From Campylobacteraceae bacterium (GTDB lineage Bacteria; Campylobacterota; Campylobacteria; Campylobacterales; UBA6016), in contig JAEMQC010000108.1 in the NCBI GenBank assembly GCA_022758985.1, positions 1 through 18,362 on the forward strand: DNA of 18,362 nt, written 5' to 3'. The notes under the pieces are model-generated. The model saw only the letters and a list, made by a program, of their open reading frames with translations. It searched no databases and had not been told where the DNA came from. The translations under genes and the position numbers were made by a program. Every line of letters starts with the position of its first letter. The first letter of the stretch is position 1. Shown piece after piece: positions 1 to 7,392 of this stretch.

Positions 1-102
1 GGTGTTAGACTATCTTGGACTAAGAAAATGGCTTAAAGGCTTATTCTATCGGGGTTTATTGGACTATGTTAGACTATCTTGGATTGTTTTAAAAGGGGTG
101 GG
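1..102. repeat. Non-coding DNA with decamer-like direct repeats beside tRNA-Phe
   Basis: This stretch has no credible gene. It holds a perfect 16-base direct repeat, GTTAGACTATCTTGGA, at 4-19 and 68-83 (64-base period). Each copy is part of a run of roughly 10-base units of the form TT(A/G)GACTA: TTAGACTATC at 5-14, TTGGACTAAG at 15-24, TTGGACTATG at 59-68, TTAGACTATC at 69-78 and a degraded unit at 79-88. The repeats lie beyond the 3' end of the minus-strand tRNA-Phe gene and do not match the tRNA's own 3' end. The left edge of the window may cut off further copies. Their function is unknown. Confidence 0.6.
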
Positions 103-178
103 TGGTGGCTCGAGGCAGAATCGAACTGCCGACACGCAGATTTTCAGTCTGCTGCTCTACCAACTGAGCTATCGAGCC
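103..178 (-). tRNA. tRNA-Phe, anticodon GAA
   Basis: The 76-base minus-strand sequence folds into a full cloverleaf. The acceptor stem pairs GGCTCGA with TCGAGCC, the D stem pairs GCTC with GAGC, the anticodon stem pairs GCAGA with TCTGC around CTGAAAA, and the T stem pairs GGCAG with CTGCC around TTCGATT. The anticodon GAA is encoded at 143-145 and reads phenylalanine codons. The discriminator base is A and the CCA end is encoded in the gene (103-105). The gene lies 40 bases downstream of murD on the same strand and has its own promoter-like -10 box, so it need not depend on murD transcription. Confidence 0.97.
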
Positions 179-194
179 ACAAAAAGGAAGCGAA

Positions 195-200
195 ATTATA
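195..200 (-). promoter_or_regulatory. Probable -10 box of tRNA-Phe
   Basis: On the minus strand the sequence reads AAGTAAATATAATTTCGC, with a perfect TATAAT at 200-195. The tRNA begins at 178, so transcription from about 188 would leave a leader of about ten bases. The T/A-rich extension fits Campylobacter sigma-70 promoters, which often lack a clear -35 box. The assignment rests on sequence alone. Confidence 0.55.
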
Positions 201-218
201 TTTACTTACTCTTAAAGT

Positions 219-1412
219 TTAGCTTAAAGCGAGAACAAACTCTTTAAATTTTTCTCCGCGCTCTTTGTATCCGCTGAATTGATCAAGACTGGCGGCTGCG
301 GGAGAGAGCATACCGACGCTATCGTGAGCCATTTTATCGCCCATTTTAAGAACTGCGTTTTGCAATACGCCGCATTTCGTATAACTTATACCGTATTTTT
401 CGCAAAAAGAGCCCACCCTCTCTTCATTTGAACCTATCGTAAACACCTCGATATTTTTGCCTTTTAAAAACTCAAACATAGGGGCAAGGTCTTGCCCTTT
501 GTCGTCGCCGCCTAAAAGGAGTAATATTTTTTTGTCCTCGTAGTTTTTGACCGCCTCTATCGTCGCGTCCAGATTTGTCGCCTTGCTATCGTCCACCCAG
601 AGGCGCCCTTTTTTGTCCGTAAACTCCTCTTGCCTATGTCCGTCTATATTGAATGAGTTTATCAGCTCATAATCCACTTCGTTAAAAAGTGCTTTTGTGA
701 CAGAGAGCGCCATAAGTGCATCAAACAAGAACACGCCTTTGAATTTCAGCTTTGAGACGTCTATACCAAAATATGCGGCCAAATCGTCGGCACCGTCGTA
801 TCCCACAAAAAATCCGTTCGTAGGCACCTCTTTGTACTTTGAAGGGGCGACTATCATTTCACCCTCGTTCATCGACGCAAACGGCATCAGCTTCGCCGCC
901 TCGTACTCCTGCATGCCGCCGTGCCAGCTCACGTGGTCCGGGGTAATTGGGAGTAGCAGATAGATATTTGGCTTTGCTTTTTTGGTGTAGTGCATCGTAA
1001 AAGAGCTAGTCTCAAGTATCCACATATTTGCGTTTTCGTCCATCTCGGCCAGCGGAGAGCCTATATTGCCCCCGACATCCGCACCTCGTCTTTTTAGAAG
1101 ATGGTGGAGCATCTGCGTAGTCGTAGTCTTGCCGTTCGTGCCGCTAATCCATATGCTATACGGCATCTTGCCTGCAAATAGGTCATATTCGCTGATAAGG
1201 TTTTTCGCCGCCTTTGTGAGCGGATGATAGGGCGGAATGCCGGGACTGGTTACTTCTAGATGACTTGCGTCCGGATCGAAAAGATGGGAGGGGAAAAGAG
1301 TATTGCCTTTCTCGTCCGTCTTGATCTCTTTGATGTTATCGTCAAAAATTCTACAATTGCCGAATTTATTAGCGATCGCCTGCGTGGTTTTTCCGTATCC
1401 AAATAGTGTCAT
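219..1412 (-). CDS. murD: UDP-N-acetylmuramoylalanine--D-glutamate ligase
   Basis: This cytoplasmic Mur ligase adds D-glutamate to UDP-MurNAc-L-alanine, using ATP, in peptidoglycan precursor synthesis. The 397-residue protein has an N-terminal nucleotide-like domain (MTLFGYGKTT), the ATP-binding loop GTNGKTTTT at about 91-99, the MurD-type segment ILETSSF near 132-138, TPDHVSWHG near 157-165, DGHRQEEF near 256-263, DSKATN near 274-279 and the C-terminal LSPAAASLDQFSGYKERGEKF-like segment of this ligase class. It is shorter than the E. coli enzyme (438 residues), mainly in the N-terminal part, as I recall being usual for Campylobacterota. Its ATG overlaps the TGA of mraY by one base (TGATG), which suggests translational coupling. 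No terminator is visible before the downstream tRNA-Phe. Confidence 0.96.
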   Translation of the reverse strand: MTLFGYGKTTQAIANKFGNCRIFDDNIKEIKTDEKGNTLFPSHLFDPDASHLEVTSPGIPPYHPLTKAAKNLISEYDLFAGKMPYSIWISGTNGKTTTTQMLHHLLKRRGADVGGNIGSPLAEMDENANMWILETSSFTMHYTKKAKPNIYLLLPITPDHVSWHGGMQEYEAAKLMPFASMNEGEMIVAPSKYKEVPTNGFFVGYDGADDLAAYFGIDVSKLKFKGVFLFDALMALSVTKALFNEVDYELINSFNIDGHRQEEFTDKKGRLWVDDSKATNLDATIEAVKNYEDKKILLLLGGDDKGQDLAPMFEFLKGKNIEVFTIGSNEERVGSFCEKYGISYTKCGVLQNAVLKMGDKMAHDSVGMLSPAAASLDQFSGYKERGEKFKEFVLALS

Positions 1413-2476
1413 CAGCGTATCTTAATAGTTAGAAGTGCGATGATGTTTGACAAAAGAGCGATAATCCAAAAGCGGACTATTATCTTATTCTCGGCCCACT
1501 TTTTCATCTCGAAGTGGTGATGCAGCGGAGCCATCAAAAAGACTCTCTTGCCTCTCGATTTATAGCTTGCGATTTGGATAATAACAGACATCGTCTCCAT
1601 CACAAATACGAAACCTATGATAATAAGCAAAATTTCACTTTTGGAAGCAATAGCCAAAAGTCCCAAGAGCGCACCTATCGGAAGGCTCCCGCTATCGCCC
1701 ATAAACACTTCGGCCGGGTTTGAGTTGTACCATAAAAAACCAAGAAGTGCGCCTATCATACAAAAAGCGACGACGGCAAGCTCGCCCACGCCAATTACTT
1801 TCGGCATAAATAGATATGAGCTCAAAACCGCATTACCCGTAATATAAATTAGTACGCCCAGAGAGAAAAATGCGAATACGCTAGGCACCGTAGCGAGGCC
1901 GTCTAGACCGTCGGTAATATTTACGGCATTGCTGGCCGCCACCATCACTAGCGCCCAAAAAGGTATCGCAAAATATCCCATGTCAAACAGCTGATTTTTC
2001 AAAAACGGCACGTAAAAAGAGGTCGGAAAGTTCATATAAAAAAACAAAAAAGCGGAAACGATAAAAGCTATAAAAAACTGGCCATAGAGCTTGCCTCTGG
2101 CCGATAGCCCGAGATCGTTCTTTTTGTTCGTAATTTTACCCATATCGTCGGTAAGCCCTATAGCCATAAACCCAAGCATCAAGAATATAGAGCAGACAAC
2201 ATACGGGTCGTCCATTTTGGCGGATAGAAATATCGCCGCCAGCGTCGCGCTCATAAATACGAGACCGCCCATCGTAGGCGTATTCTTCTTGCCTTGATGC
2301 GACTCCGGAGCCAGCGCATATATAGGCTGCTTCATCTTTTTCGCTTTTGCCCATCTGATAAAGCTCGGCATCATAGCCAGAGTAAGCGCAAACCCTATGA
2401 AAAATCCGATTAGCGCACGCACCGTGATATAGTGGAAAATGTTTACGCCATAAAAGCTGTAAAGCCAATAAAACAT
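1412..2476 (-). CDS. mraY: Phospho-N-acetylmuramoyl-pentapeptide-transferase
   Basis: This integral membrane enzyme transfers phospho-MurNAc-pentapeptide from UDP to undecaprenyl phosphate, making lipid I. The 354-residue protein has about ten hydrophobic segments and the family's signature polar loops: PTMGG after the first helix, LTDDMGKI, NAVNITDGLDGLA, the FMGDSGSLPIGA segment, and APLHHHFE near the C-terminus, all on the cytoplasmic face in known MraY proteins. I chose the ATG at 2476 (MFYWLYSFYG) because it follows AGAGGAC at good spacing and matches the usual start of the family. A GTG/ATG-type start ten codons upstream has no such support. It precedes murD with a one-base overlap and is divergent from gpmI. 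Confidence 0.96.
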   Translation of the reverse strand: MFYWLYSFYGVNIFHYITVRALIGFFIGFALTLAMMPSFIRWAKAKKMKQPIYALAPESHQGKKNTPTMGGLVFMSATLAAIFLSAKMDDPYVVCSIFLMLGFMAIGLTDDMGKITNKKNDLGLSARGKLYGQFFIAFIVSAFLFFYMNFPTSFYVPFLKNQLFDMGYFAIPFWALVMVAASNAVNITDGLDGLATVPSVFAFFSLGVLIYITGNAVLSSYLFMPKVIGVGELAVVAFCMIGALLGFLWYNSNPAEVFMGDSGSLPIGALLGLLAIASKSEILLIIIGFVFVMETMSVIIQIASYKSRGKRVFLMAPLHHHFEMKKWAENKIIVRFWIIALLSNIIALLTIKIR

Positions 2477-2494
2477 TACAAAAAGTCCTCTTGT

Positions 2495-2500
2495 TATAAA
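2495..2500 (+). promoter_or_regulatory. Candidate -10 box for gpmI-fabG
   Basis: The plus strand reads CCTCTTGTTATAAAAGCC, so TATAAA at 2495-2500 is a plausible -10 box with a TTG extension. A start near 2507 would give a leader of about 50 bases before gpmI. The box overlaps the likely leader and ribosome-binding region of divergent mraY, so initiation in one direction could hinder the other. Sequence evidence only. Confidence 0.35.
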
Positions 2501-2506
2501 AGCCAA

Positions 2507-2512
2507 ATTTTA
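2507..2512 (-). promoter_or_regulatory. Candidate -10 box for mraY-murD
   Basis: On the minus strand the spacer reads AGTTTACTAAAATTTGG. TAAAAT at 2512-2507, preceded by a T-rich extension, resembles a Campylobacter -10 region and would give a leader of about 24 bases before the mraY ATG at 2476. There is no convincing -35 box. The opposite-strand gpmI promoter must lie in the same 81-base spacer. Confidence 0.35.
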
Positions 2513-2557
2513 GTAAACTTTACCTCAAAAGCCCATAAATAACAGGTGGAAACGCCA

Positions 2558-4045
2558 ATGAGAAAAAAAACAGTTTTAATAATAACGGACGGCATCGGCC
2601 ACTCTGAAAAAAAAGATTTTAACGCCTTTTTGGCGGCAAAAAAACCGACATACGACTATCTATTCAAAAATGTACCGTATTCGCTCGTAAAGACGCACGG
2701 TCTAAGCGTAGGTCTGCCGGAAGGTCAGATGGGCAACTCCGAGGTCGGACATATGACGATAGGCAGCGGACGCATACTCTACCAAGATCTCGTGAAAATA
2801 TCGCTGGCGCTTGAAGACGGCTCGCTAGCTTCGCATCCGAAGTTAAAGACGCTTTTTGAAAGCTCAAAAGATATACATATAGCAGGGCTTGTCTCGGACG
2901 GCGGCGTCCACTCTCATCTGACACATATAATAGGTCTTGCAAAAATAGCCGAAAAAGCGGGCAAAAAAGTGTGGTTACATGCCATAACAGACGGTAGAGA
3001 TGTCTCTCCGACCTCGTCAAAAGGCTTTATATCCGAGATCCTATCAATATGTAACGACAACATAAAACTAGCCACGATAGCGGGCAGATTTTATGCGATG
3101 GATAGAGACAATAGATGGGACAGGGTTGAAAAAGCATACGGCGCAATCTCTAACGCAACGCCGAAAATATCCGCATCTCCTTTGGAGTATATAGATTCGC
3201 AGTACGCCAAAGAGATAACGGACGAGTTTTTGGAACCGGTCGCCTTTGACGGCTTTGGCGGCATAAACGAGGGGGACGGTTTTATATTCGCCAACTTCAG
3301 ATCCGATAGAGCCAGAGAGATAGTAACGGCGCTGGGTCGTGAAGATTTTAACGGCTTTGAGAGGGTCTACAAAAAAATCAATATAGTAACAATGACGGAA
3401 TACTCAAAAGAGTTTAGCTATCCAGTGCTTTTTGAAAAAGAGGAGCCAAAAAACACGTTAGCCGAAGTGATATCGAAAGCTGGACTAAGGCAGTTTCATA
3501 CGGCGGAAACCGAAAAATACGCACATGTGACATTCTTTTTTAACGGCGGCGTAGAGACGCCATATCTGAATGAATCTAGGGCGCTGATACCTAGCCCAAA
3601 AGTCAAAACGTACGACGAAAAGCCGGAAATGAGTGCATACGAAGTGTGTAATGCGGTACTAAAAGCGATGGACGAAGAGTATGAATTTGTAGTAGTCAAC
3701 TTCGCAAACGGCGACATGGTCGGACACACAGGAGTTTTTGAAGCAGCCGTAAAAGCCGTTGAAGCGGTGGATGAGTGCCTTGGCAAAATATTTGCAAAAT
3801 CCGATGAAAAAGATTATTCCGTGGTGCTCACCTCAGACCACGGCAACTGCGAAGAGATGAGAGACGACGAGGGGCATACGCTCACAAACCATACGGTAGG
3901 CTCCGTATACTGCTTTGTTAAAGACGAAGGAGTATCGAGCGTAAATGAAGGCGGCTTAAACAACATAGCTCCGACCGTACTGGCTCTTATGGGTATCGAG
4001 ATACCGAGCGAAATGGATGAACCGTTAATAGAAATAAAAGGATAA
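2558..4045 (+). CDS. gpmI: 2,3-bisphosphoglycerate-independent phosphoglycerate mutase
   Basis: This cytoplasmic enzyme interconverts 3- and 2-phosphoglycerate in glycolysis and gluconeogenesis through a phosphoserine intermediate and two metal ions. It belongs to the alkaline phosphatase superfamily. Visible features are the first metal-binding aspartate in ITDGIGHS (D11), the nucleophile Ser61 in GQMGNSEVGHM, then LVSDGGVHSHLTH, HAITDGRDVSPTS, RFYAMDRDNRWDR, the NFRSDRAR segment, FANGDMVGHTG and the C-terminal metal site TSDHGNCEEM. The length of 495 residues is close to the family norm of about 490-515. I chose the ATG at 2558 because AGGTGGA lies about eight bases upstream. The in-frame GTG at 2546 is part of that ribosome-binding site. 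fabG follows two bases after the stop, so the two are almost certainly cotranscribed. Confidence 0.97.
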   Translation: MRKKTVLIITDGIGHSEKKDFNAFLAAKKPTYDYLFKNVPYSLVKTHGLSVGLPEGQMGNSEVGHMTIGSGRILYQDLVKISLALEDGSLASHPKLKTLFESSKDIHIAGLVSDGGVHSHLTHIIGLAKIAEKAGKKVWLHAITDGRDVSPTSSKGFISEILSICNDNIKLATIAGRFYAMDRDNRWDRVEKAYGAISNATPKISASPLEYIDSQYAKEITDEFLEPVAFDGFGGINEGDGFIFANFRSDRAREIVTALGREDFNGFERVYKKINIVTMTEYSKEFSYPVLFEKEEPKNTLAEVISKAGLRQFHTAETEKYAHVTFFFNGGVETPYLNESRALIPSPKVKTYDEKPEMSAYEVCNAVLKAMDEEYEFVVVNFANGDMVGHTGVFEAAVKAVEAVDECLGKIFAKSDEKDYSVVLTSDHGNCEEMRDDEGHTLTNHTVGSVYCFVKDEGVSSVNEGGLNNIAPTVLALMGIEIPSEMDEPLIEIKG

Positions 4046-4047
4046 AG

Positions 4048-4791
4048 ATGACATTTACAGGCAAAAACGTACTTATCACCGGAGCAAGCAGAGGGATAGG
4101 CTCTGAAATCGCAAAATACCTTGCAAAACAAGGCCTAAAAGTATGGATAAACTACAAAAGCAGTGCAGCGGAGGCGGATGCGCTAAAAGCACAGATAGAG
4201 GCAAAGGGCGGCAAAGCGGCCGTAATAGGATTTGACGCAAGCGACGAAGAAGCGTTCATAAACGCCGTCAAAACAATAGTAGACTCTGACGGCAGCATGG
4301 ACTATCTCGTCAATAACGCCGGTATTACTAACGACAAACTTGCACTTAGAATGAAAGTAGAAGATTTCGAATCCGTAATAAAAGCAAACCTGACATCTAC
4401 ATTCATAGGCTGCAGAGAAGCGCTAAAAGTCATGAGCAAAAACAAATTCGGCAGCGTAGTAAATATAGCCTCGATAGTCGGCGAAACGGGGAATGCGGGT
4501 CAGACGAACTACTCGGCAAGCAAAGGCGGCATGATTGCGATGACAAAAAGCTTTGCTCTCGAGGGCGCCGCAAGAGCTATAAGATACAATACCGTAACTC
4601 CCGGTTTTATACAAACGGATATGACAAACGAACTAAAAGATGAAGTTAAGAACTATTATATATACAAAATTCCTCTAAAAAGATTTGGCAAGCCAGAAGA
4701 GATAGCCAGCGCCGTAGCATTTTTGCTATCCGATGAGGCATCGTATATAACCGGAGAGACGCTAAAAGTAAACGGCGGAATGCTAATGTAG
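4048..4791 (+). CDS. fabG: 3-oxoacyl-[acyl-carrier-protein] reductase
   Basis: This NADPH-dependent short-chain dehydrogenase reduces 3-oxoacyl-ACP to 3-hydroxyacyl-ACP in the type II fatty-acid synthase. The 247-residue protein shows the cofactor motif TGASRGIG at 11-18, NNAG at 89-92, and the catalytic set Asn114, Ser142, Tyr155 and Lys159 (NYSASKGG). TPGFIQTDMT near 184-193 and the C-terminal ITGETLKVNGGM are typical of FabG rather than of other members of the superfamily. The start lies two bases after the gpmI stop, with AAAGGA just upstream. The next genes, acpP and fabF, belong to the same pathway but begin after a 71-base spacer with a separate strong promoter. From memory, several respiratory genes separate fabG and acpP in C. 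jejuni; here they are neighbours. Confidence 0.96.
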   Translation: MTFTGKNVLITGASRGIGSEIAKYLAKQGLKVWINYKSSAAEADALKAQIEAKGGKAAVIGFDASDEEAFINAVKTIVDSDGSMDYLVNNAGITNDKLALRMKVEDFESVIKANLTSTFIGCREALKVMSKNKFGSVVNIASIVGETGNAGQTNYSASKGGMIAMTKSFALEGAARAIRYNTVTPGFIQTDMTNELKDEVKNYYIYKIPLKRFGKPEEIASAVAFLLSDEASYITGETLKVNGGMLM

Positions 4792-4824
4792 CGCCAATTT
4801 TAGCCACTTTAACAGTTGCTTTGA

Positions 4825-4830
4825 TATAAT
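4825..4830 (+). promoter_or_regulatory. -10 box of the acpP-fabF-accA promoter
   Basis: The spacer between fabG and acpP reads TTGCTTTGATATAATGTG, with a perfect TATAAT at 4825-4830 and the TTTGA extension typical of strong Campylobacter sigma-70 promoters. A start near 4837 would leave a leader of about 25 bases carrying the ribosome-binding site GGGAGA at 4852-4857. There is no recognisable -35 hexamer, as is usual in this group. This is the clearest promoter in the window and suits the high demand for acyl carrier protein. Confidence 0.7.
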
Positions 4831-4862
4831 GTGTGGTTTTAAAATTCCTTTGGGAGAAGTTT

Positions 4863-5096
4863 ATGGCTATTTTTGATGATGTAAAAGCAGTGGTTGTTGA
4901 GCAACTAAATGTTAGCGCTGACGAAGTAAAACCGGAATCAAAATTTGTGGACGACCTAGGCGCAGACAGCCTTGACGTAGTTGAGCTTGTTATGGCTTTG
5001 GAAGAAAAATTCGATATCGAAATTCCAGATGATCAAGCTGAAAAAATCCAAACTGTACAAAACGCAGTTGATTTCATCGAAAGCATTAAAAAATAA
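4863..5096 (+). CDS. acpP: Acyl carrier protein
   Basis: This small acidic cytoplasmic protein carries growing acyl chains on a 4'-phosphopantetheine arm during fatty-acid synthesis. The 77-residue sequence starts MAIFDDVKAV, has the attachment motif DLGADSLDVVEL with Ser36 as the phosphopantetheine site, and continues with the acidic recognition helix and a C-terminal helix ending in ESIKK. I chose the ATG at 4863 because GGGAGA stands six bases upstream and the product then has the normal length. The in-frame ATG-like codons further upstream would include the promoter. The gene opens an operon with fabF (67 bases downstream, after a hairpin) and accA. Confidence 0.98.
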   Translation: MAIFDDVKAVVVEQLNVSADEVKPESKFVDDLGADSLDVVELVMALEEKFDIEIPDDQAEKIQTVQNAVDFIESIKK

Positions 5097-5102
5097 ATTG
5101 AA

Positions 5103-5129
5103 GAAAGCTCCGAATCTCTCGGAGTTTTC
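5103..5129 (+). terminator. Hairpin between acpP and fabF, possible partial terminator
   Basis: An inverted repeat of 11 base pairs (one of them G-U), with arms at 5103-5113 and 5119-5129, encloses the loop ATCTC. The core pairs CTCCGA with TCGGAG. The TTTT of the descending arm pairs with the AAA of the ascending arm, and no longer U-run follows, so this is not a textbook terminator. It starts six bases after the acpP stop and ends 21 bases before the fabF ribosome-binding site. It could attenuate read-through or protect the acpP mRNA 3' end, giving more acpP than fabF transcript. Confidence 0.55.
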
Positions 5130-5163
5130 AATCCTCACTTCAAATTCTTCGGAGATAAGAGCA

Positions 5164-6402
5164 GTGAAAAGAGTAGTAGTAACAGGCATAGGAATAATAT
5201 CTTCTTTGGGCCTAGATGCAAAAAGTTCTTTTGAGGCTATACTAAACGGCAAGTGTGGCATCGAAAGGATTTCATTATTTGATCCGGAAAACTTTCCGGT
5301 ACAAATAGCAGGAGAGGTCAAAGGCTTTGACCCCACAGTCGTAATGGACGCCAAAGAGGTAAAGAAATCGGATAGATTTATACAACTCGGTCTTAAAAGT
5401 GCTGTAGAGGCTTTTGCAGACTCAGGTCTTGACAAGAATACTATCAATGCAGAAAGATTTGGCGTTTCAGCTGCAAGCGGTATAGGCGGATTGCCTACTA
5501 TTGAGAAAAACTCGGTTATTTTGACGGAGCAAGGACACAGAAGAGTTTCTCCTTTCTTTATTCCCTCAGCCCTTGCAAATCTTCTTGGTGGTATCGTAAG
5601 TATTGAACTGGGACTCAAAGGTCCAAATCTTTGCGCCGTTACGGCTTGCGCAGCGGGAACGCACGCAATTAACGAAGGTGTTAAATCTATACTTCTTGGG
5701 CAAGCGGATGCGATGCTAGTAGTTGGCGCTGAAGCCGCTATATGCCCTATCGGCATAGCGGGGTTTGCCGCAATGAAAGCGCTATCTACCAGAAACGATG
5801 ACCCGCAAGCTGCATCAAGACCGTTTGATACGGATAGAGACGGCTTTGTAATGGGTGAGGGCGCAGCCACTCTCATACTTGAAGAGTATGAAGCCGCAAA
5901 AGCCAGAGGCGCTCACATATACGGCGAAATCATAGGTTTTGGCGAAAGCGGAGATGCAAACCACATCACTACTCCGGCTCCGGAGGGAGAGGGTGCGTAC
6001 AGAGCTATGAAAGCAGCTGTAGAATTTGCAAAATCTAGAATAGGTGATTTCAAAATAGATTACGTAAATGCTCACGGGACGAGTACGAAATACAACGACT
6101 GGTATGAGACGATGGCTCTTAAAAAGCTATTTGGCGGCAAAGATAACTGCCCTCCTGTAAGCTCTACAAAGGGCGCTACCGGTCACTGCCTAGGCGCTGC
6201 GGGAAGCATAGAGGCCGCTATTACGCTACTAGCTATGAGAGATAGCGTTATGCCAGCAACCATCAACTATACGACGCCTGACGCCGATTGTGACCTAGAC
6301 TATATACCAAATAATGCAAGAGAAGGTAAGATAGAGATAGCGATGAGTAATTCGTTTGGCTTTGGCGGAACGAACGGCGTCGTAATATTCAAAAAGGTCT
6401 AA
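5164..6402 (+). CDS. fabF: 3-oxoacyl-[acyl-carrier-protein] synthase II
   Basis: This condensing enzyme elongates acyl-ACP with malonyl-ACP in fatty-acid synthesis. The 412-residue protein has the thiolase fold landmarks of KAS II: start VKRVVVTGIG, nucleophile Cys162 in VTACAAGTHAI, His304 in VNAHGTST, His341 in GATGHCLGAAG, and the C-terminal NSFGFGGTNG loop. I chose GTG at 5164 because GGAGAT lies seven bases upstream and the family starts with exactly this segment. The open frame continues 61 codons further upstream, but that part overlaps acpP and the hairpin and is not KAS-like. The product sits directly after its substrate carrier AcpP and before accA, which lies four bases past the fabF stop. 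Confidence 0.97.
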   Translation: MKRVVVTGIGIISSLGLDAKSSFEAILNGKCGIERISLFDPENFPVQIAGEVKGFDPTVVMDAKEVKKSDRFIQLGLKSAVEAFADSGLDKNTINAERFGVSAASGIGGLPTIEKNSVILTEQGHRRVSPFFIPSALANLLGGIVSIELGLKGPNLCAVTACAAGTHAINEGVKSILLGQADAMLVVGAEAAICPIGIAGFAAMKALSTRNDDPQAASRPFDTDRDGFVMGEGAATLILEEYEAAKARGAHIYGEIIGFGESGDANHITTPAPEGEGAYRAMKAAVEFAKSRIGDFKIDYVNAHGTSTKYNDWYETMALKKLFGGKDNCPPVSSTKGATGHCLGAAGSIEAAITLLAMRDSVMPATINYTTPDADCDLDYIPNNAREGKIEIAMSNSFGFGGTNGVVIFKKV

Positions 6403-6406
6403 TAGT

Positions 6407-7348
6407 TTGGCTTTTTATTTAGATTTTGAAAAAAAGATACAGCAGCTCCAAGAAGAGATAGAGCTAAGTACGGTTAAAAAAGATTTTCACGCCGCCGAGA
6501 TACTCAAAAAAGAGCTCGACAAAGAGGTCGTAAAGACATACAAAAATCTGAGCGACTACCAAAAACTACAACTGGCCCGTCATCAAGACAGGCCTTACGC
6601 CCTCGACTATATCTCGCTTATAATGACGGACGCCTACGAAATACACGGTGATAGGCACTTCAGAGACGACCCTTCGATAGTTTGTTTTATCGGAAAAATA
6701 GGCGATGTAAAATGTGTGGTAATAGGCGAAGAAAAAGGGCGCGGTACAAAAAATAAAATATATAGAAACTTCGGTATGCCGCATCCTGAAGGCTATCGAA
6801 AAGCGCTTCGTGCGGCAAAGCTTGCCGAAAAATTCAATCTGCCGGTGCTTATGCTAATAGACACTCCTGGGGCGTATCCGGGACTTGGCGCTGAAGAGAG
6901 AGGTCAGTCGGAGGCTATTGCAAGAAATCTTCTAGAGCTTAGCCAACTAGAAACGATAACAGTCTCTATCGTAATCGGCGAAGGCGGAAGCGGCGGGGCG
7001 CTGGCCGTTGGCGTTGCGGATAAGCTTGCCATGATGAGATATAGCGTATTTAGCGTTATTTCGCCGGAAGGATGTGCAGCTATACTTTGGAGTGACGGCT
7101 CAAAAGTAGAAACTGCGACAAGTGCGCTTAAAATCACTCCAGACGATCTAAAATCTCTGAACCTGATAGATGACATTGTCGACGAGCCTATTATAGGCGC
7201 TCACAGAGACAAAGAGGGCGCTGCAGAGGCTATTAAGGCATATTTTCTTGATACCGTATCAAAACTACAACAACTTGACAGCAATAAAAGAGTTGAACAG
7301 AGATACTCTAAGTTAATGAGCTTGGGTAGATTTAAAGAAGAAAAATAA
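6407..7348 (+). CDS. accA: Acetyl-CoA carboxylase carboxyltransferase subunit alpha
   Basis: AccA forms, with AccD, the carboxyltransferase that moves the carboxyl group from biotin carboxyl carrier protein to acetyl-CoA, making malonyl-CoA. The 313-residue protein has an N-terminal helical segment (MAFYLDFEKKIQQL), ARHQDRPYALDYI, EIHGDRHFRDDP, the carboxyltransferase motifs IDTPGAYPG near 151-159 and GEGGSGGA at 191-198, and SVISPEGCAAILW. It starts with TTG at 6407: AAGGT lies about eight bases upstream, the family begins with this segment, and no ATG is available near it. accD is not in the window. A minus-strand terminator hairpin follows at 7356-7375, and its stem may also end this transcript, although no U-run follows on this strand. 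Confidence 0.96.
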   Translation: MAFYLDFEKKIQQLQEEIELSTVKKDFHAAEILKKELDKEVVKTYKNLSDYQKLQLARHQDRPYALDYISLIMTDAYEIHGDRHFRDDPSIVCFIGKIGDVKCVVIGEEKGRGTKNKIYRNFGMPHPEGYRKALRAAKLAEKFNLPVLMLIDTPGAYPGLGAEERGQSEAIARNLLELSQLETITVSIVIGEGGSGGALAVGVADKLAMMRYSVFSVISPEGCAAILWSDGSKVETATSALKITPDDLKSLNLIDDIVDEPIIGAHRDKEGAAEAIKAYFLDTVSKLQQLDSNKRVEQRYSKLMSLGRFKEEK

Positions 7349-7375
7349 AAAATCCGCACTCCGAAGATGGAGTGC
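7341..7375 (-). terminator. Intrinsic terminator of the pet/cytochrome operon
   Basis: GCACTCC at 7356-7362 pairs perfectly with GGAGTGC at 7369-7375 around a six-base loop. On the minus strand the stem is followed after three bases by TTTTTTATTTTT (7352-7341), a classic intrinsic terminator. It begins 18 bases past the stop of the c'-like cytochrome gene. On the plus strand the A-run precedes the stem, so it would be a much weaker terminator for convergent accA. Confidence 0.85.
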
Positions 7376-7392
7376 AGCAAACTCTCAGTTAA

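Noticed and set aside
1..90. CRISPR array
   Set aside because: The repeats are 10-16 bases long, nearly contiguous in places and without unique spacers of constant length. No cas gene is present.
2..247. Open frame of 81 codons on the plus strand
   Set aside because: It runs across the tRNA-Phe gene in antisense and through repeats, and has no ribosome-binding site or recognisable product.
4981..5163. N-terminal extension of fabF by 61 codons
   Set aside because: It overlaps acpP in another frame and the intergenic hairpin. The GTG at 5164 has a good ribosome-binding site and matches the family start.
4956..5876. Long minus-strand open frame (306 codons) opposite fabF
   Set aside because: It is fully antisense to a well-supported KAS II gene, has low-complexity Ser/Pro/Ala composition typical of shadow frames, and lacks family motifs.
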